The translations under genes and the position numbers were made by a program. Below are positions 24,841-36,110 of a stretch of DNA of 64,000 nt, one piece after another; positions within the stretch are counted from its first letter, which is position 1, and each line of letters starts with the position of its first letter. The notes under the pieces are model-generated. The model ran no database searches. It saw only the letters and a list, made by a program, of their open reading frames with translations, and was not told the DNA's origin. The DNA is from Solenopsis invicta (lineage: Eukaryota > Arthropoda > Insecta > Hymenoptera > Formicidae): the NCBI RefSeq assembly GCF_016802725.1, contig NC_052666.1, positions 31,648,997-31,712,996 of the forward strand, read 5' to 3'.

Positions 24841-25470
24841 TTCGCTTTAATACCTGCGGAAAAACTATTCAACGCGCGAAAACGCGCAGACTCGGCGTTG
24901 GTCAACCGCATCAATCCGACCAATAAACACGATGGGGTCAAAAGTCCTTTCACGTGTACACCGGAAAAGAACGACCGGAATGTCGGGGGGAGTAAAAGAG
25001 ACATAGAGGAGGAGAGGACGAAGTGGCCTATTGGTCGCCTAGTGAAATGCGAACGTAGCCTTGTAACAACACGAACACTCGGCAAGGACGACTATTCGGC
25101 AACTATATGGTGTGCACGTGCAACTATAACGGGCCAGCCGCGGTGTACCTGGTGCACGAGCACCACAAAGGTTATCGACAGCTCGATTTCGGGGGTAGGG
25201 GAAGAGTGCGGGGACGGGTGAAATATCCCACCTGCGCGTTTCATCTGGCCGCGGTCCAGCGTAATTCGGTGGCCGACATATTCGGGGCCGACATTTGATA
25301 GTTCGGCATTCTCTCCGATTCCGGAGAGATAATGAAGGAATCGTCCGATGACAGCCATGCTTTTTCGCAGTTATATCGTGATTTTTATCGGACGCGAGTA
25401 ATCCCGACGCGAACGATTTCGCGTTCGAATGTGATTGTCCATTCGCGGACAAATAAAAGAGAACACCCGC
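24841..25470. other. GC/CpG-rich island
   Basis: GC-rich DNA with competing frames on both strands (107, 137, 88 and 63 codons). None has a recognised domain. No gene is called. A weak minus-strand acceptor/donor pair (tttttccgcag then gtatta) lies near 24852. Confidence 0.35.
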
Positions 25471-26313
25471 TGCGCCCGGTATGAACTCATGCAGCTACGA
25501 ATTCAACGAATATCATAAATTCGCGTGAATTTAAATCAAGGACGTACTAATTTCGTCGCGTTAGAATTTATTACGGCCGCGTATTACGTTACTTGATGCG
25601 TGACAAGAGTTGTTCTCCGATATAATCATTTATTAAATTAGTAACTATATTAAAGAGAATTGAATTTTAACCAAAGATTGCGTGTAACCCAATGTGCTAA
25701 TGATAACCCAATTTGTGTTTACAAACAACGATTGTACGAGACATGCAATATCTCGATAGACAAGAGATAAATAAAACAAAAAATTTAGATCGCATTTTAA
25801 TGCAAAAATATGTGTGCGTCAATTTCAAATTAAATATTGTATAAATTATTCATATTTGGAGGTTATTAATAATTTTATTTTTATTAGATTAATATATAAT
25901 TTATTTCATTTTTATATTTAAAAAATATTAAACATTTTAATTTTTAGAAAACATTTCAACTAATGATATAAGATATCTATTATTTCATCTGAACAAGACT
26001 CAAAGAAAACGTGAATATAAATTAATATTAAAAAAATATTTTATATACTTTATTCTAAATAATCCTTTTACATGTAGGCGATAAGAATATTATATTATTA
26101 TAATATTAATATAAACATGAATATTATAATACAACAAGATATGATCCAAATAATCCAAAAAATTTTTCATAATTAATTAATTGTTTTGGTAGAAAACAAA
26201 TTCATACCTAGCACCTCTAATATCTCTATCTTCTACATATATTTCTGTATTTTTAATTTCTTATGTTTATTTTTTTGGTTCTTATTTCTAAATTCTGTTT
26301 TACATTACAAGAA
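25471..26313. other. AT-rich DNA without recognised gene
   Basis: Nothing beyond low-complexity A/T sequence could be supported. Confidence 0.4.
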
Positions 26314-26405
26314 CGTTTAATGTTGTGACACAAGGCCTCTCCATCAATTAAATTTTTTATTCAATGTTGTAGAAGCAATAATTGTTAACTGTCAAGGTAA
26401 GATAA
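26314..26405 (+). repeat. Direct duplication A, copy 1
   Basis: The segment running from gtttaatgttgtgacacaag to gcaataattgttaactgtc and then aaggtaagataac recurs, diverged, at 26763-26850 in the same orientation. Matching landmarks in order are atgttgtgacacaag / atgctgtgtcacaaag, ctctccatcaa / ctcttcatttaa and agcaataatt. An old local duplication of unknown origin. Confidence 0.55.
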
Positions 26406-26425
26406 CTTATCGTCTTAATGTCAGT

Positions 26426-26469
26426 ATATTTATCTTACTAATAATTTTAATTATTAGTAAGATAAATAT
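26426..26469. repeat. Hairpin with perfect 20-bp arms
   Basis: The arms atatttatcttactaataat and attattagtaagataaatat are exact reverse complements separated by 4 nt (ttta). The sequence is AT-only apart from one C or G per arm. It could extrude as a cruciform or fold in RNA. It is short for a microRNA precursor, and the arms are perfectly paired, unlike typical precursors. Confidence 0.85.
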
Positions 26470-26473
26470 GAAC

Positions 26474-26534
26474 AAACTAATTGTTATTTATTTATCAATT
26501 TGTTTTCATATGTAAACTAATTGTTATTTATTTG
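26474..26534 (+). repeat. 40-bp-period duplication
   Basis: The 20-mer aaactaattgttatttattt occurs at 26474 and again at 26514. It lies directly after the perfect hairpin and between the two halves of duplication A. Confidence 0.8.
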
Positions 26535-26762
26535 TTTTTGCTATTATTAACCATTTATTTATTTTGTGAAATTTAATTAAGCTAGAAAAGGACAAATAAA
26601 ATTTGAAATATCATATTAATTAACACCTAAAACATATTAATTAAATATTCGTGTTTGTCACCCAATTAAAATCCAATTTAATTATTATTTATTATTCTCA
26701 GGTATTGCTCATTGATCATTTTCTCAGCTTATTTATTTTTAACAATTGTGCAATTGTACTAA

Positions 26763-26850
26763 AATGTTCTAATGCTGTGTCACAAAGTCTCTTCATTTAA
26801 ATGATTTTTGACCAAGCAATAATTACTGTCAAAGTAAAATAACAATTGCG
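26763..26850 (+). repeat. Direct duplication A, copy 2
   Basis: Diverged copy of 26314-26405, about 447 bp downstream in the same orientation. Both copies end in a gtcaa-gtaa-ataac motif. Not LTR-like: no TG...CA ends were seen. Confidence 0.55.
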
Positions 26851-26879
26851 CAATTGTAATTATGTGTACTAGGCTAGCT

Positions 26880-27420
26880 TATCGACCGCCATAATTGCAG
26901 AGGACAGAACTTTACGGAGCGTAATGACCACTTTTCTTATCGCTCTCGCCGTTTCTTACCGCCCGTGAGAGTGTCGCCGCACCAAGTGTCCAAAAGAGCA
27001 GTTCTTGGCTTCGAAATGATTTATACGCCCTGGCAACAGAGGAAAGAATTACGGGCATTCCTTAGATAATCTTCACCGAGAACGTACACCACGACGCGGC
27101 TAAGAGCACATACATAAAGACAATTAAGAAAACCGCCGTAAGAAAACTTTGACGATTGAAAACCAACAGGAACGCACTCGATTCAGAAAACTCAGGAAAA
27201 ATCGCCTGCTTAATTTCGAAGAGTGATGTCCTGTGAGGTTAGATTAATTGTTCCGCGTTAATCTGTCGGTTTTGTGTTTCGCGCGTGCAAAACTAGTACA
27301 TCCCGAAACAAACGAGCGTAATCACGGTCGTTCTTTCATAAGTCACAGTGGCACTATCCCCAGGAGCAATTAAATCCCCTGGCATTCGTTCCCAAGACGC
27401 TTAATAAACATTAATTAGAT
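26880..27420. other. Moderately GC-rich island
   Basis: CpG-containing segment with no long open frame. Candidate conserved non-coding or regulatory DNA only. Confidence 0.35.
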
Positions 27421-28079
27421 ATTAAGACATAATTAGCCGGCAGAGCAAAATCTCGGGCATATTCGAACAACTGATTATAGAGGTGAATTTTTATTCATCG
27501 TGCCGTTCGTCTTCTGTCACTCGGCAATCAAAGCGGACGAAAATATGATTATACGCTGAATGCGATGTTGATTGGTATCATTAAACTTTTTGTTTGGATA
27601 AACGATACGACACGTCGCAAATAACATTATTGGAATTTCCATTATGAGAATAAAACGGTGCAACATATAATTTATGTTTCAGCCGCAATATTATTATTGA
27701 ATATTATTATGGAATCGTAATTACGCGATAAATGTATATCAATTTGGAAATATTTATTACGAAAATGTTATTCAAGATCAAAATGATGCATATGGTATAT
27801 GGATATGCCTAATGAGTGAATTAAATAAATATCAAACATATTTGTACATATGATACATGTATAAATGTACTTTGTTCAATATTAAGAAAACGTAATGATT
27901 TCCTTCGAAAAAAAATTGTTAGTCTTTAAAATAAAATTTATACAACAAAACTGAATTTTTTCGGGGATCTGCGCGTGTGTCAGAAAAGAAGATACTTTCC
28001 GTGAATTTTCATCACGATTGATTTGAAGAAGTAATCATTCTTTAACAGCGATTTACCCCGGCGAATACTAATTGAGTAC
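27421..28079. other. AT-rich DNA without recognised gene
   Basis: No supported feature. Confidence 0.4.
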
Positions 28080-28406
28080 GTGACTCAGATTAATGAGCGA
28101 ATTAATTACGCCTCTTCGAATGGCCGCGTCTATCGTCCCGATGATTTTCGCGTTACCTCACGCAATCTAATACCCTCGTGGATAATCGACGACGCCATCG
28201 ATTTACCAGTGGAAGCCTCGCACAGTCCTTGTCTCACGACGACCATCGCAGCCACGCGGCTCTCATTAGCTCGCATTAATTATTTCGTCGCACGACATAC
28301 GTATTATCGCCCTAAAATCACTGCAATCTTGGTCAGATACGCAAATCTGGCGAACTTGGTAATCGCACACTCGGATGAAACGAATGTATTAGCGCGTATT
28401 CCGTAA
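28080..28406 (+). other. Open frame of 108 codons in a GC-rich patch, unassigned
   Basis: A stop-free frame occupies most of a short CpG-rich patch. Its initial codon is GTG, not ATG, so it is not an obvious gene start. The translation is mixed in composition with no signal peptide, repeat or domain that can be recognised. It could be part of an exon or chance. Confidence 0.2.
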
Positions 28407-28678
28407 TTTTGTATGACTACTTAATTTACTAACGACATTATGCACTTATGCGCGATTGCATTAAGGCAGATACTCCGACCCTAATTTAATTTCAGCTTCA
28501 ACTTCGAGCTAGAACCAAAAGTTAATGAACTGTTGCGCAGTGCAGTTTGCACTAATACCATAACTGTGTTCTAGTACTAATCAAACTATACTTTTTGTAG
28601 CGAATCTAACATAATATAATTGTAATTTAACGCTATTAGTATAATTAAAAAAAGGTAAAAAAAGATGCCAAGCGCGCG

Positions 28679-28705
28679 TGTGTGTGTGTGTGTGTGTGTG
28701 TGTGT
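28679..28705 (+). repeat. (TG)n microsatellite
   Basis: Thirteen or more uninterrupted TG units directly follow a short (GC)n run at 28672-28678. Alternating purine-pyrimidine tracts of this kind can adopt Z-DNA. Confidence 0.9.
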
Positions 28706-28984
28706 ATTATTTTATGAGTTATTCAGGTGTCAAATCTGTTACGATAAGCTTCGCAGGAAGTAAAAACTCATTAAATGCAAATATATCTAAATATATCTAT
28801 GTTCAGATTAGGAAAAATACGATATTTTTTGGAATCTTTTCTCAATGCAGGACATTGGTTCAATTTAAACATTCGTTCCTACATAACGTCCTACATAACA
28901 AAATAAAAAAACATGTTTTGTACTTACATATCATCTTTGCAACTGTGCAAACTGCACGTATGCGGTTCTGTGACACAAATACCA

Positions 28985-29182
28985 TTACAATATAGAATAA
29001 TTATTCACTTTAGAAGCCTCACCTTCGATATTAATGAATTTATTAGGCTCAGACGACCCGTTTTTGCACGAAATCAACGAATTCGGCAGAAAAAAAGTGT
29101 CGTCTGCCCCGCGAACAGAAATATTATTATTGACGACTATTAGGACACTCATTGTCATGTCGGCAATCATAAGTACGGCCAT
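28985..29182 (-). other. Small minus-strand ORF with internal donor-like site
   Basis: A 65-codon frame starts at an ATG (29180-29182). Its N-terminus is hydrophobic (MAVLMIADMTMSVLIVV), somewhat like a signal peptide or membrane segment. Near codon 53 the DNA reads gaag then gtgagg, a good 5' splice-site match, so the true exon could end at 29023. No homologous family was recognised, and no acceptor or second exon was identified. Low confidence. Confidence 0.2.
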
Positions 29183-30843
29183 AATGCATTACATAATCGC
29201 ATAAAGGCGCCTCTTGATAATGTAAGTGCCATTCTGTGTCAAAAATATGAAATGGACATCACTAAAAAGAGCGATGACGAAAATTTTGAGATCTAGATTT
29301 TGTATCGTGATATCTCCGCTCGTAGAGCACGGAGAGAAAAAATAAAAATACTTTTATTATGTAATTTTCCTCAAGCTATCATTTGAGACTACTCAAAACT
29401 TGATCGGATCAGCCGTTACTCGTAAGATCTGATAATCTCGTATGCTTAGAAAAGAGGCTGGGTCTCTCTTCGCTTCGCATGTACTTGGCACGAGACGCGA
29501 CCGCGCCTCTTGATATTGTTGCAATTATGCATCTATTTCTATATTTCTTATTTTGTAATCTTAATGACAATTTAATTATAAAATTACATCCATAGTGCGT
29601 CGTTATTCCATCTTCATTTATCCCAAAAATATTTCACATAAGTTTATCTCGTCTGATATGCAATGAAATTCGTAATGTTACGGATGTAATTTGTCGTGTA
29701 ATTTATTATCAAAAATATGCAAATATTTTTTTATAAATAAATGTAATACATTTCTCTTCTTAAAATATTAAATTAATTTTCATATTTAGCTCTCAAGCAA
29801 TATCTTCATTATATGAAATTCGTAGTTTCAAAGCGAAGCCCTCATCACGACACGTCCTTAACATTTCAAACTTTCGCTTACGTTCCTAATTAACGCCGAC
29901 GCGAACAAATCGATGAAGCTCGGATAACCGCGAGGTTGAATTTATTCAGCGCAAAACAGTAAGCACTGATTGCGACATGAGCATATATGCGTGCGTATTT
30001 GCGTGACGCGTGAATGTTTAGCATCCGCAATCGCCGATAACGAACTGTTTGATGAAATAGTCCATTTTTAAAAATATTACAGATTCTCATAAACATTAAA
30101 GTAAAGTTTTCCTCTAAGATTTTATATATATATTCTCCATTTTATCATGTACCTTTAACGTTAAATGTTTTCTAATAAATTTTAAAATTTTGAAATGACA
30201 AGAAATAATATAAAAAGTTTATCTCTTTTTACATTCACTTACGTTAATGCACATTGTGAAAATAAAATAAAATAATGTTGTTTAAAAAAAATCAATAAAA
30301 TATAATAATATTATGAGAATAGTCTTTATATTTTGCTATAATTATTTATTCAATTCCGATATTAATACAATTGTGTGTGTGCATAAAAATAACGTTGACA
30401 ATTATCAGGCTTCGCTCCAATTTAACTTTTGTTTATAGAAAATTTATACGATATTAAATCGGTTACTCAATAATAAAATTTACTTTATCTGCCTCCGGCA
30501 CTCTCGGCATCCATAATTCATTAAAATTTAAAGCTGGCAGTTTCCAGCGTGGTCGGAGATGCTGTCAGAACGCTTATAACTGTTACGGTGTCGAGATATG
30601 AACAGAATTTCAACAATCTCGCTTCAGATTATATTCAGAACATTTGTTCCGTGATGGAGCATCACCTAAACATTTTTTTCAGAAATAAACGTTTACTGAA
30701 TTATTATTTCTAATTAATTAATATTTAGATAATACATTAGTTAATTAATAACTAATCAATATATTAACCAATAAACTTCAAGTATAAATTACTCCAATGA
30801 CAAATAAATATTTTAAAGACAGTATTTAAGCTCTTTTAGAATA
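29183..30843. other. AT-rich DNA without recognised gene
   Basis: Small CpG-richer patches near 29430-29520 and 29880-30060 contain only short frames. Nothing else is supported. Confidence 0.4.
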
Positions 30844-30935
30844 CTATTAAGCATTTATTTTCCTTGAAACAAAACGTAAAACATTGCAGTAATTATTAAT
30901 TTAATCCTCACAATTTATTCTTTAAAATACCGTGA
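30844..30935 (+). repeat. Direct duplication B, copy 1
   Basis: The order tattaagcatttattttcctt, aacaaaa, ttgcagtaatt, aattta/tttgatcctca recurs at 31691-31785 in the same orientation, about 847 bp away. The copies differ by substitutions and one ~10-bp indel, so the duplication is old. Non-coding. Confidence 0.6.
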
Positions 30936-31690
30936 ACTGTTGATGTACATAAAGATACAAATATCTTCTCATCTAAAAACAAATGTGTTTTATATTCTTT
31001 ATAAGAATTATAAATTAAATACTTTATAGAAAGCTCAGAACGCAGCTAATTTCAGATGGAAAGGCATTTGCATCTCTCATTGTGTACGTACAATTACTTA
31101 TTTTTGATCAAATTAATCTTGAATGTTTTTATTATTTACACTTTATCTTTTGTAAAGGAGATCGAAATTCAGATAGCGTCGAAGTAGATGCGAAAAAAAG
31201 CTTAAGAAAGTCCGGATGGGTGCTTTCCGCGTAAGAAATTTTTAAAATGATTAATACGCTCGAGACGAAAGCTTAGCGAAAGCTCAACAAAGGTTCCATG
31301 AATAATTGCATAGAAATTTCACAAATACATCCAAAAGTTTGTAAACTGCTTTCTTCAAAAAAAATATTAAAATGCTACAAAATGTAAATCCACGATAACT
31401 AAACTACGATTACATAAACAGTGTTCACAAAATAAAGATAATCGCAGATTACAGATAAGTCTAAACTATTTCATATTTTAATAATAAATAATAATAATTA
31501 TACATTACTTTTAAAATTATTACATTTATTATTTTTATATATTGTTTTTAAACTATAACGAGATATTTTTCATTTTAAAGACACTTGTGTTACAGCACAA
31601 AAACCAATTCCATTTAATACTTTTTTTATAAACGTATAAATTTCTTTAATTCTGATTATCTGTCGAACAATTGATAAATCAGAACAACAC
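30936..31690. other. AT-rich spacer between duplication B copies
   Basis: No gene or transposon protein was recognised between the two direct copies. Confidence 0.4.
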
Positions 31691-31785
31691 ATATTAAGCA
31701 TTCATTTTTCTTTGATCAAAACAAAAAAAAATTTGCAGTAATTGCTCGAAGTAATAAATTAGTTTGATCCTCATAATTTTTTAAA
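31691..31785 (+). repeat. Direct duplication B, copy 2
   Basis: Diverged copy of 30844-30935. It keeps tattaagcattcatttttctt, then ttgcagtaatt and gatcctcataattt. Confidence 0.6.
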
Positions 31786-33759
31786 ATTCATTATTTGATT
31801 TCCATTTTTAAAGTCGTTCTTTATTCGTTTATTTGCTCGTTTTAATTGACTTCCTCGAACTCGTGAAAAAATTAAAGAACTAGCAACCGCACTGCGACAA
31901 AACAAATGCGAATAAATTAATTAAATGGATCGACTGTGTGGCTTTGACGTGATATGTTATCGGCGTAAGAAAGAATTACCTTTTACTGCAAATCCGTATT
32001 TAACCCGCTACGTTATACATTCAAGAACTCAGCATTACGAACCGTTGCTGGAATTTCGAGTTTAAGCAAATAGTTTGCTGTCTACGAGCATTTATTTACA
32101 CGCGCATTGTTGCAGAAACCTCGTGTAATTATGGTTTTGAAACTTAAACCAAATGCGAAGTAGCTTCAGCTTTAGGTTTAAAACACGGATCAATTGGAAG
32201 TAAATTGTTGGAGGTAAACAATAAATATTTTGATTATACTATTTTATTTAAAGGGAGAATAATAACTAAAAAAAACGTAACTTTTTTTCTTTGACTTCTG
32301 AAAGATCTATTCGATAGGACTGACATATTGAAATAAACAAAATGCAATGTACCTGGCATTAGATTTTATGCAAATTATGATAATGTAATCTTTTCAGTTA
32401 ATCATAAAAAGAACTCATTAGGAATCTGACAATAATAATAAGTCTTCCTTTGGAAAAGATAATTACAAGAAATCGTAATTGTTCGTATAAAGAACTTACG
32501 AAGAGCTAAGATCTCTTTTCACAAAAACACAAAGTACAATGAACAGATAAGCACAAAGAATAAAAAAAATGTTCCGCGGAAAAGAGCTTTATGAAAAGCG
32601 GTGAAAAACTCAATTTCGAAGATTAGTCCTTCCGCGGATGCTGTGCATCCCTTAACGCAAAATTGCTTTGAAGAAATTACACGTCAAGCATCGCGAAGAT
32701 AGAGAAAAATTATAAATTAAAGGAAAGAATGAGCTATCCATACAATATTAAAACAGCGTTGAGTTATTATTTAAATCTACAATGTAAAAAGCACACAAAT
32801 AGATTTTTATAATAATTATACTAATTATGCAATTGTGCGTACTGCAATTAGTAAATTTATTAAAACATTTATTTTTATTTCGATAATGTATTTCAAACGT
32901 CCAAAATTAAAATGCTCGGATTAACTCATTGTGAAATTATTTTGAAACATTTTAAAGTAATCTCCAAATTTAATACAATTATTTAAGTAAAAAAAAATTT
33001 ATTTTTCGTTAAAAACAATATAAATTTCTACACTTCTGTATGATATAATAATTTCCAATTCCAAACGGTTTCAAACTAAAAATAAATAAAATAGATAAAA
33101 AGATAAAATACTTGCGAAAATAGCTTGTAATATTATTACCACAGAGAGACGACGGTGCTTTTCAGTGTTAAAATCCTACATACACTATTCTCCGACTATT
33201 CTCTTACGCAACAGTAGTTTCTTGCCGAGACAATATGAGGCATGTAAATTGTTCGTGAATTGTTCTAAAATGGTACATCTATTCGACCCCAACAGCTGTT
33301 GAGTGTCGGTACTACATGATTGTTAAAGGAAACTCATTGCGAGTTAACAACCTTGTACGAAACCTGAATACTAAATTTCTTGTAATACGATCCACTATTT
33401 ATATATTATTCTCATAATATTTAATTGATTAAATTCTACGCAACAAAATCCAAACAAGTAACAATTGATGCTGACAATATATTTTAAATTTGATTATCGA
33501 ATAAGTGTAATTATTCTAAATCTACATAAGATTAATTTCAAGAAATTAAGGTAAAATTGTTTCTAAAGTCAAGATCAAGATTTTAAATCACGTCTCTTGT
33601 CGAGAAACGTGTAACCTTTGGTATAAATTAGAGCATCTATTTAATATTATAAAATCATTAAGCTCGATGTAACTATTACTGTTTATTGATAATGTAGTAG
33701 GCTAATTAAATCATACGCGATGAGCCCATACTGATGATACTATCTAGATTAATTCATTA
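31786..33759. other. AT-rich DNA without recognised gene
   Basis: A less AT-rich patch at about 32560-32700, with the word ccgcgga in inverted relation at both sides, is the only departure. No gene is supported. Confidence 0.4.
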
Positions 33760-33966
33760 ATGCCACGGACGGTACAGCTAATGTCATACATAATGATGCT
33801 AGCACTTACGTGCTGTGCATCTGACACGTACTACAATTCCAGCGTTATCTATACATCCCGTCATTACCTTATTTCTCGCGAACCGGAATTAAAATCAATT
33901 CTACAAACAATGATTGCTTCAATGATCTATAATTTGCATCAGATTTTAGAACAGAATTTTATTTAA
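33760..33966 (+). CDS. Possible small secreted protein, 68 aa (speculative)
   Basis: An ATG-initiated frame of 68 codons. Residues 1-20 (MPRTVQLMSYIMMLALTCCA) have the charge and hydrophobic pattern of a signal peptide, with a plausible cleavage after CCA. The remaining 48 residues are polar with one NSS glycosylation-type site and no cysteine pattern. Its base composition is more balanced than the surrounding DNA. No promoter or polyadenylation context was verified and no family is recognised, so chance is the main alternative. Confidence 0.2.
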   Translation: MPRTVQLMSYIMMLALTCCASDTYYNSSVIYTSRHYLISREPELKSILQTMIASMIYNLHQILEQNFI

Positions 33967-35259
33967 AATTGTATATAGTCTCCGTTTTGGTACGCACAGA
34001 TACATATATGCGTAATTATAGAATTATAAATAAATAAAATCATAAATGGAATTCTATCTTGAATTGTGATACAGATTGTCATCCAAACCTCAACTGGTTA
34101 ATCAATTTCGAAATTTATTTTTGATTCGCAATTTTAACCCCTTTATCTACAATATCGTGTGAGACTCGTGGTAAAAAAATCGTGGTACGTCGATTGAACC
34201 AAACATAAGCAACACGAGTCAGGCTAGTGGTTAATTGTCGCCGATGTTTTTCTGTCTCAGTTACGTGTTATTCTTGGCCACGTTCGCATGTTCAAATATA
34301 TTCAAATTTTCTTTAAAATATTAGAAAAAAAACCCTTATATAATGACCGACCTTGCTATTGATTGTGGCATGTCGAAACTCTGAATCGCAGAGCAAGAGT
34401 TAATTATTTATAATCACAATTTTTCATTGTTCTTTCGATGCACTGTATTAAACTTCACAAGATTGAAGTCTGTAATTTTGAGAATGTTGTGATACTTTGA
34501 AATGTTTTTTTCTTCGTGCAGTTATCTATCTTCTCCTCAGATATCGTTGACGCTTAAAAAGAAATCTCGCGGAGATTTTCCATACGATAAACATGCTCGC
34601 ATCAGAGTATTCAATCCAGTATCTATTGCAAAGGTTAACCAAGTGGTTTACCTTGTGCGACTTATTTCGAAACAATTTTCGTTCAATCTCTTTATATTTG
34701 CAAATCTGAGTTCGGCAGATCAGCCAACATGTCTGCAGAAAATTTCGAATATACTTAACTTTCGATATCTTGGAAAGTTTTGGAGTTTGTATGTAATACT
34801 TTCATAACTAATCTGTAGCGCGTTTTACTTCAATCAAGAAACATTTAACTTTTACTATCAACTTTTACCTTCTTGCTACCAACTTGTTCACAGGCAACCA
34901 TTAATAATAAAAAAAAAAAATATTCCACAATTTTCATGTAAAACTTTTATCCAAAGAAATAAGTACAAAGTTTAATTTAACTAGTGGTTCAAGTATTTCA
35001 AAAAGAACAATTGTCTTTTTAATTAATTATTACATATCCAAAGGAATATAAATCAATATGAAAATATCCAAAATTGGTACAAATACATTTTAATTACAAT
35101 TATTAATTCCGTTGTAATTTTATTACTTCCTAATAGAAAAGAGTTAATCTTCATTTCTTTTTTCTTTGGAAACAACAAAAAGTGTAAGATAAAATCCTTC
35201 TTCTTTAGTTTAAATCCTTTCCATCGCAAAGTACAAAATACAATCTGACACTTTGCGCT
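33967..35259. other. AT-rich DNA without recognised gene
   Basis: A 101-codon plus frame at 34502-34807 has low-complexity, stop-poor composition without a domain. No gene is called. Confidence 0.4.
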
Positions 35260-35588
35260 CACTTGTGTGTGCGTGTGTACACGTATAAGTACGTGTGTTG
35301 TAAACGAGCTCGTTCAACTCGCGAATTACAGATAAAAGGTAACTCCGGAGCTCATAAAGGCCGGCCACTTCCATCCTAATCTGAGTCGCAGTAGCGTAAA
35401 TGGGAATTAAGAAGGAATCTTGGCCGATCGAGCGTGCAGATAAGTAGCCGATTGGAAGCCGAAGGAGAATCGAGGAGAGAGAGCGTGGAAAACGTAAGGC
35501 GCGTTGGGTCTAAGTACGAAGGCGGGCGAGCGATGGGATTTGTTATAAGCTCCCGACAGAGAAGAGGTAATCTGACCGTCGTCGACGG
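35260..35588 (+). promoter_or_regulatory. Purine-rich, CpG-rich upstream region of a candidate promoter
   Basis: The plus strand changes from AT-rich to a mixed GC-rich, purine-biased sequence with several gagag/gagcga words, which resemble GAGA-factor sites known from insect promoters. It ends directly at the TATA-like box described next. No ORF of interest on the plus strand. Confidence 0.35.
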
Positions 35589-35598
35589 TTTATAAAGG
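35589..35598 (+). promoter_or_regulatory. TATA-box candidate
   Basis: The sequence tttataaagg closely matches the TATA consensus. It lies at the switch from a purine-rich upstream region to a pyrimidine-rich downstream region (35625-35760), and a start about 30 nt downstream would fall near 35620. A clear initiator motif was not identified. A TATA-like word alone is weak; the composition switch raises the odds. Confidence 0.35.
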
Positions 35599-36110
35599 AC
35601 CACACAGAAGCAGCACGCTCGCAGCACTTCTCTCTATCTCGCTCCCTCCCTCCTTCCTTCGCTCCGCAGGACCCTTTCTGTCCTCTTCTTCCCTTCGCGT
35701 TCTCTCTCTCTTTCCCTTTTCTTCTTTCTCTTTTCTTCTTTCTCACACCTATTCCTCGAGCACGTGCGAAACGATTTTCTACCATCCGGAAAATCGGCGG
35801 TAATAAATACCGTCGGCGGCGCTCGTTGCCATTGTTGCCTGGATCCTCGTCAAACAATGGGGCGGATAGATAGGTGGAGTCGCGACTTGAATGCAATGGG
35901 AGGAAAATCGGAGTGCCATGCCGCCAGTGTGCGTTTCACTCGTCCGGGCCGTCGTTGTTTTTCCCGAGGAAACGATCTGGTCGTGCTCTTCCAATGCTAT
36001 CGATCGTGAATGAGACGAGCTCATTCGTCTCGAACGATCACAACAAAACGTCACCGAAGAGATGCATTTCAAGCCATTCACATTCATTGCTACGATGATT
36101 TGTTGGAATA
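35599..36110 (+). other. Pyrimidine-rich tract and CpG island downstream of the TATA box
   Basis: 35625-35760 is dominated by ctctct, ccctcc and ttcttc words, then a CpG-rich segment continues to about 36050. The minus-strand frame 35543-35896 is K/R/E/G-rich only because of this tract. Plus frames from 35764 and 35874 (81 and 74 codons) have no recognisable product. The arrangement could be a 5' UTR or first exon. Confidence 0.3.

Noticed and set aside
24636..25452. Frames of 107-149 codons on both strands
   Set aside because: Competing overlapping frames with compositional drift along their length and no recognised motif.
26690..26712. Plus-strand attctcag directly followed by gtattg, a possible recursive splice site
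   Set aside because: The pyrimidine tract is weak and gtattg is a poor donor. Far below the quality of the 45.4-kb site.
35543..35896. 117-codon minus frame rich in K, R, E and G
   Set aside because: The composition follows directly from the pyrimidine-rich plus-strand tract, and there is no recognised domain.
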